In this document: positions 1 to 7,825 of the stretch, in pieces
Numbering within the stretch: position 1 is the first letter of the stretch
How the letters are laid out: each line of letters begins with the position of its first letter
Assembly (NCBI GenBank): GCA_021371995.1
Contig: JAJFVA010000005.1
Coordinates: 1-64,000, forward strand
Direction: 5' to 3'
DNA length: 64,000 nucleotides
DNA from: Methanoregulaceae archaeon
Lineage (GTDB): Archaea; Halobacteriota; Methanomicrobia; Methanomicrobiales; Methanospirillaceae
The notes under the pieces: model-generated
What the model saw: only the letters and a program-made list of their open reading frames with translations
Databases searched by the model: none
Told to the model about the DNA's origin: nothing
Program-made: the position numbers and the translations under genes

Positions 1-501
1 TCTCGACTGGTGCCGCGGGTGGGCGTGCGTCGGGTTGCACCCCCAGAACAGGATACGGTCCGCACGGTTCTTCACTTCGCCAAGCGTGCAACTCGGGATC
101 CCAACGTCCTGCACGGCAATTAATGTCGTGCCGTGGCAGACCGTCGCAGTATTATCTACGATCGCGCCCGCCTTCTCGGCAATCTCGTGCCCGATACTCT
201 GTGCTTCGCAACTCGTCGAACTCCAGCCGTACATCAGCGGTTTCTTCGCGTTCGCAAACATCCGGGCGGTGTATTCCACGGCCTCGTCATACGTGACTTC
301 CTTGTAGCTGCCGTCCGGCTGCTGCATCCTCGGCCGTTTTACCCGGTCTTTGGCCTGGGCGTGCATGAACTTCTCTGCACCGATCGCACAGGCGTTATAT
401 ACGTCAACGATCGTCTTGCCGTCATCAGAGACCTCAACCTCAAGATCATCGCACAGGGTCCCGCAGAAGGGACAGATCACATCGGTTACCGTTTTCGTCA
501 T
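1..501 (-). CDS. fwdB: Formylmethanofuran dehydrogenase subunit B (partial, C-terminus beyond window)
   Basis: Catalytic molybdopterin-family subunit that reduces CO2-derived formate and helps form formylmethanofuran, the first step of methanogenesis. Reading the minus strand from the ATG at 501 gives an uninterrupted frame to the window edge (167 codons seen of about 430 in the family). The N-terminus has C10, C13, C17 and C38, the expected [4Fe-4S] ligands. The metal-ligand position lies in TATVCHG (C122, codon TGC), so this is the cysteine and not the selenocysteine form. The ATG shares its A with the TGA of fwdD, so translation is coupled. Whether the metal is W or Mo cannot be told from the sequence. 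FwdA and FwdC probably follow outside the window (inference). Confidence 0.95.
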   Translation of the reverse strand, partial: MTKTVTDVICPFCGTLCDDLEVEVSDDGKTIVDVYNACAIGAEKFMHAQAKDRVKRPRMQQPDGSYKEVTYDEAVEYTARMFANAKKPLMYGWSSTSCEAQSIGHEIAEKAGAIVDNTATVCHGTTLIAVQDVGIPSCTLGEVKNRADRILFWGCNPTHAHPRHQSR

Positions 502-902
502 CAGATCTCACCCCTGCATTTTTTCTGTACGAGTTCGACAGAGCTGAGCACCTTCTCGTTCATGGCAACCTCAACCTCGACCGGGACACCCTTGAATGTC
601 GGCATACCAGTGGAGTAGGTATTCGGATCCGTGACAGAGTTTGCCCATGGGCCCATCGGGATGTAACCGAGACCCGGGTGGGGGCCTTGGGTAGCCTCCA
701 CCGCCTTAACCACGACACTCCCGTGTCTGCTGGTCACGCGGACGTTGGTGTTCCGCCAGGCCCCGAGTTTCTTGAGATCAGAGAGGTCCATCTCGATGAT
801 GCCGCAGGCCTTGGTATAGGCGTCTTTCTCTTTTCCGCCCTCCATGGCCACACCCTGCTGGATGGTACGCCCGCTGATCAGATTCAATGCAACTTTGGTC
901 AA
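501..902 (-). CDS. fwdD: Formylmethanofuran dehydrogenase subunit D (TTG start)
   Basis: Molybdopterin-dinucleotide-binding small subunit that packs against FwdB to hold the tungsto/molybdopterin cofactor. It is 133 residues, the normal size, and begins LTKVALNLISGRTIQQG. A longer frame reaches 995, but homologous sequence begins at the TTG at 902. A GGGAGG ribosome binding site lies seven bases before it, so I place the start there. It sits 14 bases after the MvhD stop and overlaps fwdB by one base. Being wedged between mvhD and fwdB, it ties the Fwd catalytic pair to the heterodisulfide reductase genes. Confidence in family is high; the TTG start is inferred from spacing and homology. Confidence 0.93.
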   Translation of the reverse strand: MTKVALNLISGRTIQQGVAMEGGKEKDAYTKACGIIEMDLSDLKKLGAWRNTNVRVTSRHGSVVVKAVEATQGPHPGLGYIPMGPWANSVTDPNTYSTGMPTFKGVPVEVEVAMNEKVLSSVELVQKKCRGEI

Positions 903-916
903 TGTTCCGGCCTCCC

Positions 917-1339
917 TTACGGTGCGAGCTCTTTGAGTGGGTTCGGGCCAAGTTCGTGTATGGTATTCACGACGTCTTCGACAACCTTTGCCCACTTGGC
1001 TCCCTCGGATGCCGATACAAAGGTCATACGGAGTCTCTTGTCCTCAAGACCGATGTTTTTCAGCAGACTTTTTACCATGAACATCCGCTTTGCCCCCTTG
1101 AAGTTCCCTTCAAGGTAGTGGCAGTCCCCGAAGTGGCACCCGGATACAAGGACCCCGTCTGCCCCGTCAGTGAAGGCCTTCAGGATAAAGAGCGGGTCCA
1201 CACGGCCTGTGCACATTACACGGACGATCCTGATGTCAGGAGGATACTGGGTGCGGGCGCTGCCTGCGAGGTCAGCACCGGCATAGGAGCACCAGTTACA
1301 GATGATCCCAAGTATCTGGGGCTTCCATTCATCTGCCAT
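917..1339 (-). CDS. mvhD: MvhD/FlpD-type [2Fe-2S] electron-transfer subunit
   Basis: Small iron-sulfur protein that passes electrons between HdrA and its electron donor, either MvhAG hydrogenase or formate dehydrogenase. It has 140 residues, typical of the family, with five cysteines (C14, C17, C43, C68, C73) in the pattern that binds a [2Fe-2S] cluster, beginning with the ICNWCSYAGADLAG motif. Its ATG directly follows the TAA of hdrA with no gap. No mvhA or mvhG lies beside it, so its donor here must be encoded elsewhere. In Methanomicrobiales, formate dehydrogenase or an unlinked hydrogenase is the likely partner (inference from known biology of the order). Confidence 0.95.
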   Translation of the reverse strand: MADEWKPQILGIICNWCSYAGADLAGSARTQYPPDIRIVRVMCTGRVDPLFILKAFTDGADGVLVSGCHFGDCHYLEGNFKGAKRMFMVKSLLKNIGLEDKRLRMTFVSASEGAKWAKVVEDVVNTIHELGPNPLKELAP

Positions 1340-3451
1340 TTACTTTGCACCTCCAAGGAGGAACGCATCAATCTGAGCAACGATCTGCGGTGTTGCAAAG
1401 TGCTGCATCCAGATAGCACCTCCAGGACAGAATCCTCCACAGGTCCCGCATCCCTTGCACTTGGCCTCGGTGACCTGCATGACCTTGCGCCCCTCCTTCT
1501 CGACGAGTGCAAGTGCCTGGTACGGGCAGAGGTTCACACACATTCCGCACCCTGCACATTTCTCCTCGATACACTGGGCAAAGTAGGGCTCAAGCTCCAC
1601 CTCTCCCTTGTGAATGGGGATACTTGCTGCAGATGCAGCACCTTCAGCAGATGCCACAGTATCAGGGATATCCTTGGGTCCCTGGCAGACTCCTGCAAGG
1701 AAAACTCCTGCGGTTGTCGTTCCGCACGGGTTCAGCTTCGGATGTGCCTCAAGCAGCCAGCCGTCCTGCGAGCAGGAGACCCCGAAGAGTTTTCTTGTTC
1801 TGTCGGTGTCGGATGAGGGTTGCACAGCGGCAGCGAGCACAACCATATCGACTTCAAGGTTAATCGGGCGGTTGAGCAGGGTATCTTCAGCAACTACTGT
1901 GAGGTTCTTTGTGACGGGATCCTCGAGAATGTTTGCGACCCGTCCCCGCATGAACTTGGCGCCTTCGTCCTGAATACGGTAGTAGAACTCCTCATACATC
2001 TTCCCAAAGGACCTGATGTCCATGTAGAAGAGGTAAGGCTGGCATCCCGGGATTTTTTCAATGATCTGGTGAGCGTGCTTGAGCGAGTACATACAACAGA
2101 ACCTTGAACAGTACGGTTTCCCGATACCGGTATTGTCACGTGAGCCGGCGCAGAGCAGGAAGGCAACCTTCTTTGGGGTTACTCCGTCACTTGGTCTGAC
2201 CAGGTGGCCACCGGTCGGGCCGGAAGCGCAGATCAGCCGCTCGAACTCAAGGCTGTTGACCACGTTATCGTATTTCTGGTAGCCCCATTCGTCCTTCTTC
2301 TCAATCGGGAACATATCATATCCGAGCGCAAGAATCGCGGTGCCGACCTTGACCTTCACAAACTCGTCCTTTGCTTCGAGGTCAATAGCCTTCTTTTCTC
2401 CGCATGCCGTGACGCACAGCCCGCACTTGATACATGAATCGAAATCAACCGTGTAGATGAGGGGCACAACCTGCGGGTGATAGATATAGATTGCCTTCCG
2501 CGGCTTCATGTCCATCTCGAACGGGTTTGGCTTGATAACCGGGCAGACAGCTTCACAGTCTCCGCAGCCATTGCATCCACCACCGACAATACCTTTTGCC
2601 TCGGCTTCAACAGGAGTGAGAACTCCGCGGGGTTTCCTCCGGATGGTGACATCAAAGTTGCCGATATACCCTTCCACCTCAGCGATCTCTGCGTATGTCA
2701 TGAGCTCGATGTTCTCAGCTCTCCCCACATCCACCATCTTAGGAGTGAGGATACATTGCGAACAGTCGAGGGTCGGGAAGGTCTTGTCGAGCTGGGACAT
2801 GCGACCTCCGATGGTCGGGTTCTTTTCCACGAGGTATGTCTTGATCCCGGCATTGGCGAGATCAAGTGCAGCCTGCATTCCTGCGACCCCAGCCCCGACT
2901 ACGAGTGCAGCCTTCTCAACGGGAACTGCCTTCGGGACAAGGTCCTGGAGGAGCGCAGCTTTTGCAACCGCAATCCGGATGGCATCCTTAGCCTTATCAG
3001 TAGCACCCTCGCGGTCATGCATGTGCACCCAGGAGCCCTGCTCCCTGATGTTTGCCATTTCAAACCGGAACGGGTTCAGTCCGCCCTCTTTTGTAGCAGT
3101 TCTGAAGGTCGGCTCGTGGAGACGAGGGGAACAAGCGGCGACAACTATCCCGGTCAGGTTGTGCTCCTTGATATTCTCCTCGATCTTCTTCTGGCCGGGA
3201 GTAGAGCACATGTACTGGTAGTTATCCACCCATGCGACGTTCGGAAGTGTCTTTGCGTATTCCTGCACGGCCGGGATATCGACCGATCCCGCAATATTGG
3301 TACCGCAGTGGCAGATATATACTCCCACCCTGGCTTCTTTTGATGAAACTGTGGGGGCCTTTGATGCCTCTGCTGCCTTTGCTGCGGGTGCTGCCTGTTT
3401 CTTGGTATCCTTCTTCGAAGTGGATTCCTTTTTTGTCTTCTTTTCTGCCAT
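1340..3451 (-). CDS. hdrA: CoB-CoM heterodisulfide reductase subunit A, electron-bifurcating flavoprotein
   Basis: FAD subunit that bifurcates electrons between ferredoxin and CoM-S-S-CoB. At 703 residues it is longer than usual (about 650-660) because of a Lys/Ala-rich tail of about 40 residues before VGVYICHCG. Visible parts are the N-terminal Cys domain (C47, C49, C82, C107), the FAD motif GAGVAG at 186-191, the TLDCSQC site (C230, C233), an inserted two-cluster ferredoxin (293-350) and a C-terminal two-cluster ferredoxin (632-675). The start has GGAGG that overlaps the hdrB stop. The flexible tail is odd and might be a tether. The order hdrC-hdrB-hdrA-mvhD in one operon with fwd genes supports a physical Hdr-Fwd complex. 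Confidence 0.97.
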   Translation of the reverse strand: MAEKKTKKESTSKKDTKKQAAPAAKAAEASKAPTVSSKEARVGVYICHCGTNIAGSVDIPAVQEYAKTLPNVAWVDNYQYMCSTPGQKKIEENIKEHNLTGIVVAACSPRLHEPTFRTATKEGGLNPFRFEMANIREQGSWVHMHDREGATDKAKDAIRIAVAKAALLQDLVPKAVPVEKAALVVGAGVAGMQAALDLANAGIKTYLVEKNPTIGGRMSQLDKTFPTLDCSQCILTPKMVDVGRAENIELMTYAEIAEVEGYIGNFDVTIRRKPRGVLTPVEAEAKGIVGGGCNGCGDCEAVCPVIKPNPFEMDMKPRKAIYIYHPQVVPLIYTVDFDSCIKCGLCVTACGEKKAIDLEAKDEFVKVKVGTAILALGYDMFPIEKKDEWGYQKYDNVVNSLEFERLICASGPTGGHLVRPSDGVTPKKVAFLLCAGSRDNTGIGKPYCSRFCCMYSLKHAHQIIEKIPGCQPYLFYMDIRSFGKMYEEFYYRIQDEGAKFMRGRVANILEDPVTKNLTVVAEDTLLNRPINLEVDMVVLAAAVQPSSDTDRTRKLFGVSCSQDGWLLEAHPKLNPCGTTTAGVFLAGVCQGPKDIPDTVASAEGAASAASIPIHKGEVELEPYFAQCIEEKCAGCGMCVNLCPYQALALVEKEGRKVMQVTEAKCKGCGTCGGFCPGGAIWMQHFATPQIVAQIDAFLLGGAK

Positions 3452-3465
3452 CTCTTATTCCCTCC

Positions 3466-4356
3466 TCACAGCACCTTCTTCAGGAACGGCTCGCAGCTGA
3501 TGGCATGGAGATCAAGCGCGAGTTCCTGCGGGCTCATTCCCTGTGCCAGTCCGAGCAGCTCACAATAGTGGAGCACCGGCAGGCCGTATTTCACACCGAA
3601 CTTCTCCTCGATCTCGATCTGGCCTCTGTCAAACTGGAGCTGGCAGAACGGGCAGACCTCGGTAAGGGCGTCAACTTTTACCTCCATGAGGTTGATCATC
3701 TTTTCGTTGGTGATATCGATGGAGTGGACAAGGTCATATCCTCTCACTCCGCCACCTGCACCGCAGCAGAGCATCTTGTTCCGGTACTCAACCGGTTCGG
3801 CTCCGAGTGCTCCAACCATCTCTTCCAGCCAGGTCGGGTGCTCGGTTGTACCGAAGTGCCGCTCCTTCTTGGGCTTCATCAGGTGACATCCATAGTGAAC
3901 GGCGATTCTTGTCCCTTCAAGAGGAACTTTGACACTGTCCCTGATCTTCTGCACTCCAACAATCTCGGGGTCATAAAAGAGTTCGGCAAGGTGCCAGACA
4001 TCGATAGTGCCTTTGAATTCCATGTCAATGCCTTTTAGCACCTCATTCACCCGCTCCTTGAGTTCCGGGTGTCGTTTTAGCTTGTGGTTAACCTCCCAGA
4101 TGGACTTGTAGCAGCCGTTGCAGATGAGGGCAATGTCCTTCTTCATCTCTTCTGCGAGGACAAGGTTCCGGGCGGCCATTGCATACCATATGTCGAGGTC
4201 TATGGACCCGAATGCACCGGGTGCCGGGCAGCAGCTTGCTCCCTCGAGATCGAGGAGCTTGATACCGAGTTTCTCCGATGTTTTATACGAAGCGCTCTCC
4301 GCGCCGGGATAACGGTTGGGGGCAATACACCCAAGGAAAAATGCATATTCACGCAT
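3466..4356 (-). CDS. hdrB: CoB-CoM heterodisulfide reductase subunit B
   Basis: Catalytic subunit that cleaves the CoM-S-S-CoB disulfide on two noncubane [4Fe-4S] clusters. Both CCG signatures are complete: C10, C42-C43, C79, C82 in the first half and C157, C197-C198, C235, C238 in the second. The length of 296 residues is normal and no membrane segment is present, so it is the soluble HdrB and not HdrD. It starts six bases after the hdrC stop behind a GGGG/GAGG-rich site. Soluble HdrABC is used by methanogens without cytochromes, which agrees with Methanomicrobiales. Confidence 0.97.
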   Translation of the reverse strand: MREYAFFLGCIAPNRYPGAESASYKTSEKLGIKLLDLEGASCCPAPGAFGSIDLDIWYAMAARNLVLAEEMKKDIALICNGCYKSIWEVNHKLKRHPELKERVNEVLKGIDMEFKGTIDVWHLAELFYDPEIVGVQKIRDSVKVPLEGTRIAVHYGCHLMKPKKERHFGTTEHPTWLEEMVGALGAEPVEYRNKMLCCGAGGGVRGYDLVHSIDITNEKMINLMEVKVDALTEVCPFCQLQFDRGQIEIEEKFGVKYGLPVLHYCELLGLAQGMSPQELALDLHAISCEPFLKKVL

Positions 4357-4362
4357 CAGGCC

Positions 4363-4944
4363 TCACCCCTCCCTCTCTTTGACAATCCTGTCCGCGTTCT
4401 TCTTGAGTTCATAGTAATCGAGTATGTGCTGGATCCCTTTCACGTACTTCGGGAATCCGTGGGTTGTGGGTGGATCTGCAGGAAGACCGAGTTTCTTCCG
4501 GGCCGCACGGTTTACATCATTATTCGGGACGCCATGCCCGGTTGTGTAAATCGCCTGCACAGTCTTTAAGAAGTTAACCGGGACGATATCCCTCTTGAAG
4601 GCAAGGTTCCTCATGGCCATGATAACATCCGTCGGAGCGATGTCTCGCGGACACCGGTCAGTGCAGCTGTAACATGTCGTGCAGAGCCAGAGGTCCGGGT
4701 CGGTCAGGGCTTCATTCTCAAGACCCAGAAGTGCCCTCCTCACAAATTTTCGTATCCGGTAAGAGCTCCGGGGTGCAGAAGGGCATGATGCCGTGCAGGT
4801 CCCGCACTGGAAGCACATGTGGGGGATGGTCATCGAGATTTTCTCAACCGCCTTTGTGAAATCCGGATTTTTCTCATCCTCGTAAAGACGGGTATCGGCG
4901 AGTTTCTTTTCGAGTGCTTCTGGATATCCTTTTGTTCGAACCAT
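4363..4944 (-). CDS. hdrC: CoB-CoM heterodisulfide reductase subunit C
   Basis: Two-cluster ferredoxin-like subunit that carries electrons from HdrA to HdrB. In the 193-residue form beginning MVRTKGYPE, the cluster ligands are C44, C47, C50, C54 and C88, C91, C94, C98 (CFQCGTCTASCP and CTTCYSCTDRCP). A longer open frame runs to 5136, but its first 64 codons are shadow sequence over the end of the polyferredoxin gene. The ATG at 4944 has a GAGG site and begins 11 bases after the preceding stop, so I use it. Confidence 0.96.
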   Translation of the reverse strand: MVRTKGYPEALEKKLADTRLYEDEKNPDFTKAVEKISMTIPHMCFQCGTCTASCPSAPRSSYRIRKFVRRALLGLENEALTDPDLWLCTTCYSCTDRCPRDIAPTDVIMAMRNLAFKRDIVPVNFLKTVQAIYTTGHGVPNNDVNRAARKKLGLPADPPTTHGFPKYVKGIQHILDYYELKKNADRIVKEREG

Positions 4945-4955
4945 AATTGGATCCC

Positions 4956-6116
4956 TCACGCCTTCTCCATCATTTTCAGCTGTACGCTGCCGGGAGTGTC
5001 CTCTTTCACCTTGGATGTTCTCGGGGTGCACAGCTTTTCCTTGATCTTGTTGAACAGATCTGTCTCCGTGCCCTTGACACGGATACCCGTCCTGTGAAGC
5101 CGGATGATATCCTCCCCGGGGCAGGCATTGACGCATGCGCCACAGAGGATACAGAAGTCCTTATTCACTGCAATAGTCGGTTCCATCTTCCCCTTCATCT
5201 GGCCTGCAGGCACAGAGGAAGGCAGATAAATCGCGTTTGCAGGGCATATCTCGACGCAGGTCGAGCAGCCGCCCGGGCATTTTTCAGCATGGAACTCGAT
5301 ATCGCCTTCAAAAATTTTCTCTACGGTAATTGCCTCGGTTGGGCAGCTTCGTGAACACCAGGTACACGTGCAGCACATCTTCTGGTCGATGTCTACCTGT
5401 CCCTCGATTTTGTCGCTCTCTACCTCACGCTCGACAGTGATGCATTCCTCGGGGCATGCTTCCACACAGACCTTGCATGCATCACACTTCGTCTCGTCCC
5501 AGACAACTTCGCCCTCGACCTTTCCGCTTTCTGCGGTGAATGGTTTGTGCTTCACGGTGATTGCCGGGCAGAGTGCACCACAGATACCACAGAGGGTGCA
5601 CTTCTCATCGTCCACCTTGAAGGTTGTCTTGCTCTTTATTGCCAGCTGGCGCTCTTTTGCGTCCGGCCGGGTCCCTTCAAATTCAGGGACATCCCGGTCG
5701 ATGGCATCTCTCGGGCAGACCTCTTCGCAGATGGTGCACCTGACGCACTTTTCATCGTCGATGTCTGCCACCATGTCATACTGGGGGAATCCCTCCTTTT
5801 CAACAATCGGGAGGCGTTCCTCGCCGTCAATCTTCAGTGTCAGTGCATTAAACGGACACATGACGACGCAGACTCCGCAGTAGGAACACTTTACTTCATC
5901 GATATCCACGGGCGCTGCATATGCGACCGCCCCTCTTCTCGTGGCACCGACAAGTCCGAGTGCGATCGCTTCTTCAGGGCAGGCCTCGACACAGATACCA
6001 CACCCGGTGCAGACCTCTGAATTGAGGATCAGGTTTGATACCTGCTGGAGAAGCTTCTGCTCCTGGATGACATTGACGCCATCCCGCTTCTTTGAGAATT
6101 TTGGAAACAGTGTCAT
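4956..6116 (-). CDS. fwdF: Polyferredoxin, formylmethanofuran dehydrogenase subunit F type
   Basis: Electron-wire protein with eight [4Fe-4S] motifs, the number expected of FwdF: CTGCGICVEACP, CSYCGVCVVMCP, CVRCTICEEVCP, CTLCGICGALCP, CDACKVCVEACP, CCTCTWCSRSCP, CPGGCSTCVEICP and CILCGACVNACP. The seventh has an extra residue (CPGGC), a small deviation. It has 386 residues. In the known Fwd structure FwdF links the catalytic units and reaches the HdrA side. Its position directly upstream of hdrC fits a role as the conduit between Hdr and Fwd. It could be called a generic polyferredoxin, but cluster count and context favour FwdF. Confidence 0.9.
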   Translation of the reverse strand: MTLFPKFSKKRDGVNVIQEQKLLQQVSNLILNSEVCTGCGICVEACPEEAIALGLVGATRRGAVAYAAPVDIDEVKCSYCGVCVVMCPFNALTLKIDGEERLPIVEKEGFPQYDMVADIDDEKCVRCTICEEVCPRDAIDRDVPEFEGTRPDAKERQLAIKSKTTFKVDDEKCTLCGICGALCPAITVKHKPFTAESGKVEGEVVWDETKCDACKVCVEACPEECITVEREVESDKIEGQVDIDQKMCCTCTWCSRSCPTEAITVEKIFEGDIEFHAEKCPGGCSTCVEICPANAIYLPSSVPAGQMKGKMEPTIAVNKDFCILCGACVNACPGEDIIRLHRTGIRVKGTETDLFNKIKEKLCTPRTSKVKEDTPGSVQLKMMEKA

Positions 6117-6150
6117 TCAATAACCTCAAGTTTGTCCATGTTTTAGAACG

Positions 6151-6417
6151 TTAACCAACTTTGGCCTCCGACGGTACAGACCCGCGTCCTGCCAGCCGGA
6201 TTACATCATGTGGACATGCCTCTACACAGACTCCGCATCCGGCACAGAGCTCGGACTTGAAGTCGATTACCATCGCTTTCCCGTGCTTCACCTTGTAGAT
6301 CTTTTCGTTCGTCGCAGGATCTATGGTGAAGAGTTCAAGCGCATCAACAGGGCATGCGACCACACAATTATTGCAGCCGGTACAACGCTCCATGTTAACG
6401 TGCAATGCAAATGCCAT
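6151..6417 (-). CDS. fwdG: Two-cluster ferredoxin, FwdG-like, first gene of the Fwd-Hdr operon
   Basis: Small 2[4Fe-4S] ferredoxin with CTGCNNCVVACP and CAGCGVCVEACP, 88 residues from the ATG at 6417. A GTG at 6432 in the same frame would add five residues, but the GTGAT six bases before the ATG matches the archaeal anti-Shine-Dalgarno well, so I prefer the ATG. It is separated from fwdF by 34 bases and leads the operon. FwdG-type ferredoxins pass low-potential electrons to FwdB; assignment to fwdG rests on size and context, and a general ferredoxin is possible. Confidence 0.85.
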   Translation of the reverse strand: MAFALHVNMERCTGCNNCVVACPVDALELFTIDPATNEKIYKVKHGKAMVIDFKSELCAGCGVCVEACPHDVIRLAGRGSVPSEAKVG

Positions 6418-6550
6418 GCTTTTATCACGCACCAGCTTTAGATCGATTCAAAAATCGACTAAAAAAGAATGGTTAAGTTATACACATAAACCTGTCTAAA
6501 TTTCCCATGGTATCAGTTCGTTTATTCAGCCAGCAATCAACCAATATTAG

Positions 6551-6590
6551 TTAATATATTTAAAATGTTAATGCTATAAATATAAAAAAA
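6551..6590 (-). promoter_or_regulatory. Probable promoter of the Fwd-Hdr operon
   Basis: The AT-rich block on the minus strand contains two TATA-like stretches, TTTTTTTATATTTATAG (6574-6590) and TTTTAAATATATTAA (6551-6565). Either would give a leader of roughly 110-150 bases before fwdG. A six-base inverted repeat (TCGATT at 6443, AATCGA ending 6458) lies in that leader. No gene is visible between 6433 and 6811, which holds only the two divergent promoters. Confidence 0.45.
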
Positions 6591-6638
6591 GCCCGAATTC
6601 GGCTGCGCTTCGTTAAGTACATGCACCATATACTAATC

Positions 6639-6648
6639 TATATATACT
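6639..6648 (+). promoter_or_regulatory. Possible TATA box for ftr
   Basis: CTATATATAC on the plus strand, facing ftr. It would give a leader of about 140 bases. A second, weaker AT-rich site (AAAATTTATT, near 6760) is closer to the gene. I cannot decide between them. Confidence 0.35.
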
Positions 6649-6811
6649 AACAGGTTTGGTTTCTCAGCCGATACGAAATAAATAATGAATGACAGGAGAA
6701 TTATTTCCTTGATATACCTCACGCGGCAGACCCTGGTTTTTCTTCAACGGTGGCATTTAGAAAATTTATTCTAGCTTTATCCTACTATCTTTGTATAAAA
6801 GAGGAAATTTC

Positions 6812-7696
6812 ATGCAGATAAACGGAGTACCAATCGACAATACCTACGCGGAGGCCTTCCCGACATGGATCTCCCGGATCATTATCACCGCGGTGAACAG
6901 GGAATGGGCACTGAAAGCAGCTACGGAAGCAACAGGGTTTGCCACATCGGCTATCGGGTGTCCCTGTGAAGCCGGGATCGAGAGTGAGCTTCGAGCGGAT
7001 GAGACTCCAGACGGGAGGCCGGGAGTGGCAATCCTGATCTGTGCTGCAAAGAAGAAATTAAAAGAGCAGGTGGTCGAGCGGCTCGCCGAATGCGTCCTAA
7101 CCTCACCAACCACGGCGGTTTTTGATGGCCTTCCAGATGCTGCAGAGAAGATCGCAGTCAAACTCCACTTCTTCGGAGACGGATATGAGTACCAGAAGGA
7201 AGTCGGCGGCAGGAAGTGCTGGGTTATTCCGATCATGGAAGGGGAATATATTGGTGAAGAAGAGTTCGGTATCGTGAAAGGGGTTGCCGGGGGCAATTTC
7301 TTTGTCATGGGCGAGAACCAGATGGCCGCTCTGATGGGAGCTCAGACTGCCGTGGAGGCTATTAGCTCGGTCTGCGGGGTTATCACGAGCTTCCCGGGTG
7401 GCGTGGTGGCAAGCGGTTCCAAGGTCGGTTCGAATAAATACAAGTTCATGCCGGCAAGCACGAACGAGAAGTATTGCCCGACACTCCGTGAAAAGGTACC
7501 GGACAGCAAAGTACCTGCAGGGATCACAGGAGTGTACGAGATCGTGATAGACGGCATTGATGAGAAATGTGTCGGAAAGGCAATGGCGAAGGGAATCTGT
7601 GCGGCATGCATGGTACCGGGAGTGAGGTATATCACGGCCGGAAACTTCGGTGGATCTCTCGGTCCCTTCAAATTTGAATTGTACAAACTTCTCTAA
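6812..7696 (+). CDS. ftr: Formylmethanofuran--tetrahydromethanopterin formyltransferase
   Basis: Cytoplasmic enzyme that moves the formyl group from formylmethanofuran to tetrahydromethanopterin, the second step of methanogenesis. It has 294 residues, the family size, beginning MQINGVPIDNTYAEAF, which matches the Ftr N-terminus. A TTG at 6791 in frame would add seven residues, but a GAGG site lies seven bases before the ATG at 6812. It is monocistronic and divergent from the Fwd-Hdr operon, so the first two pathway steps share a regulatory region. A T-rich stretch (7696-7705) follows the stop and may terminate transcription. Confidence 0.96.
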   Translation: MQINGVPIDNTYAEAFPTWISRIIITAVNREWALKAATEATGFATSAIGCPCEAGIESELRADETPDGRPGVAILICAAKKKLKEQVVERLAECVLTSPTTAVFDGLPDAAEKIAVKLHFFGDGYEYQKEVGGRKCWVIPIMEGEYIGEEEFGIVKGVAGGNFFVMGENQMAALMGAQTAVEAISSVCGVITSFPGGVVASGSKVGSNKYKFMPASTNEKYCPTLREKVPDSKVPAGITGVYEIVIDGIDEKCVGKAMAKGICAACMVPGVRYITAGNFGGSLGPFKFELYKLL

Positions 7697-7737
7697 TTTT
7701 TCTCTCTCCCCTCGGTGCAGAACGATTGAATTATATA

Positions 7738-7781
7738 TTTTGTTGCCGATTATTTTGTTAACGATATTTTCGGCAACAAAA
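7738..7781. repeat. Perfect 12-bp inverted repeat with internal direct repeat, likely operator
   Basis: TTTTGTTGCCGA (7738-7749) and TCGGCAACAAAA (7770-7781) are exact reverse complements separated by 20 bases. The spacer contains TTTTGTTAACGAT (7754-7766), a near-copy of TTTTGTTGCCGAT (7738-7750). So one site is repeated directly and once inverted, 45-88 bases before the marker-11 start. The arrangement is more like a multi-site protein-binding operator than a terminator, since no T-run follows the right arm. Confidence 0.6.
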
Positions 7782-7800
7782 ACAGGGAGTGCAGTGCTGG

Positions 7801-7820
7801 CGCTCCAGGGAGCGTTTTTT
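7801..7820 (+). terminator. Short GC hairpin followed by T6
   Basis: CGCTCC and GGAGCG can pair, with two to four bases in the loop, and are followed by six T residues. It resembles an intrinsic terminator but ends only five bases before the marker-11 ATG. It may instead act in the 5' leader, for example as an attenuator, or be chance; the GGGAG in the hairpin could also serve as a weak ribosome binding site. Confidence 0.35.
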
Positions 7821-7825
7821 GGTCA

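Noticed and set aside
887-1816. 309-residue plus-strand frame across mvhD and hdrA
   Set aside because: It is antisense to two well-supported genes and shows no family features.
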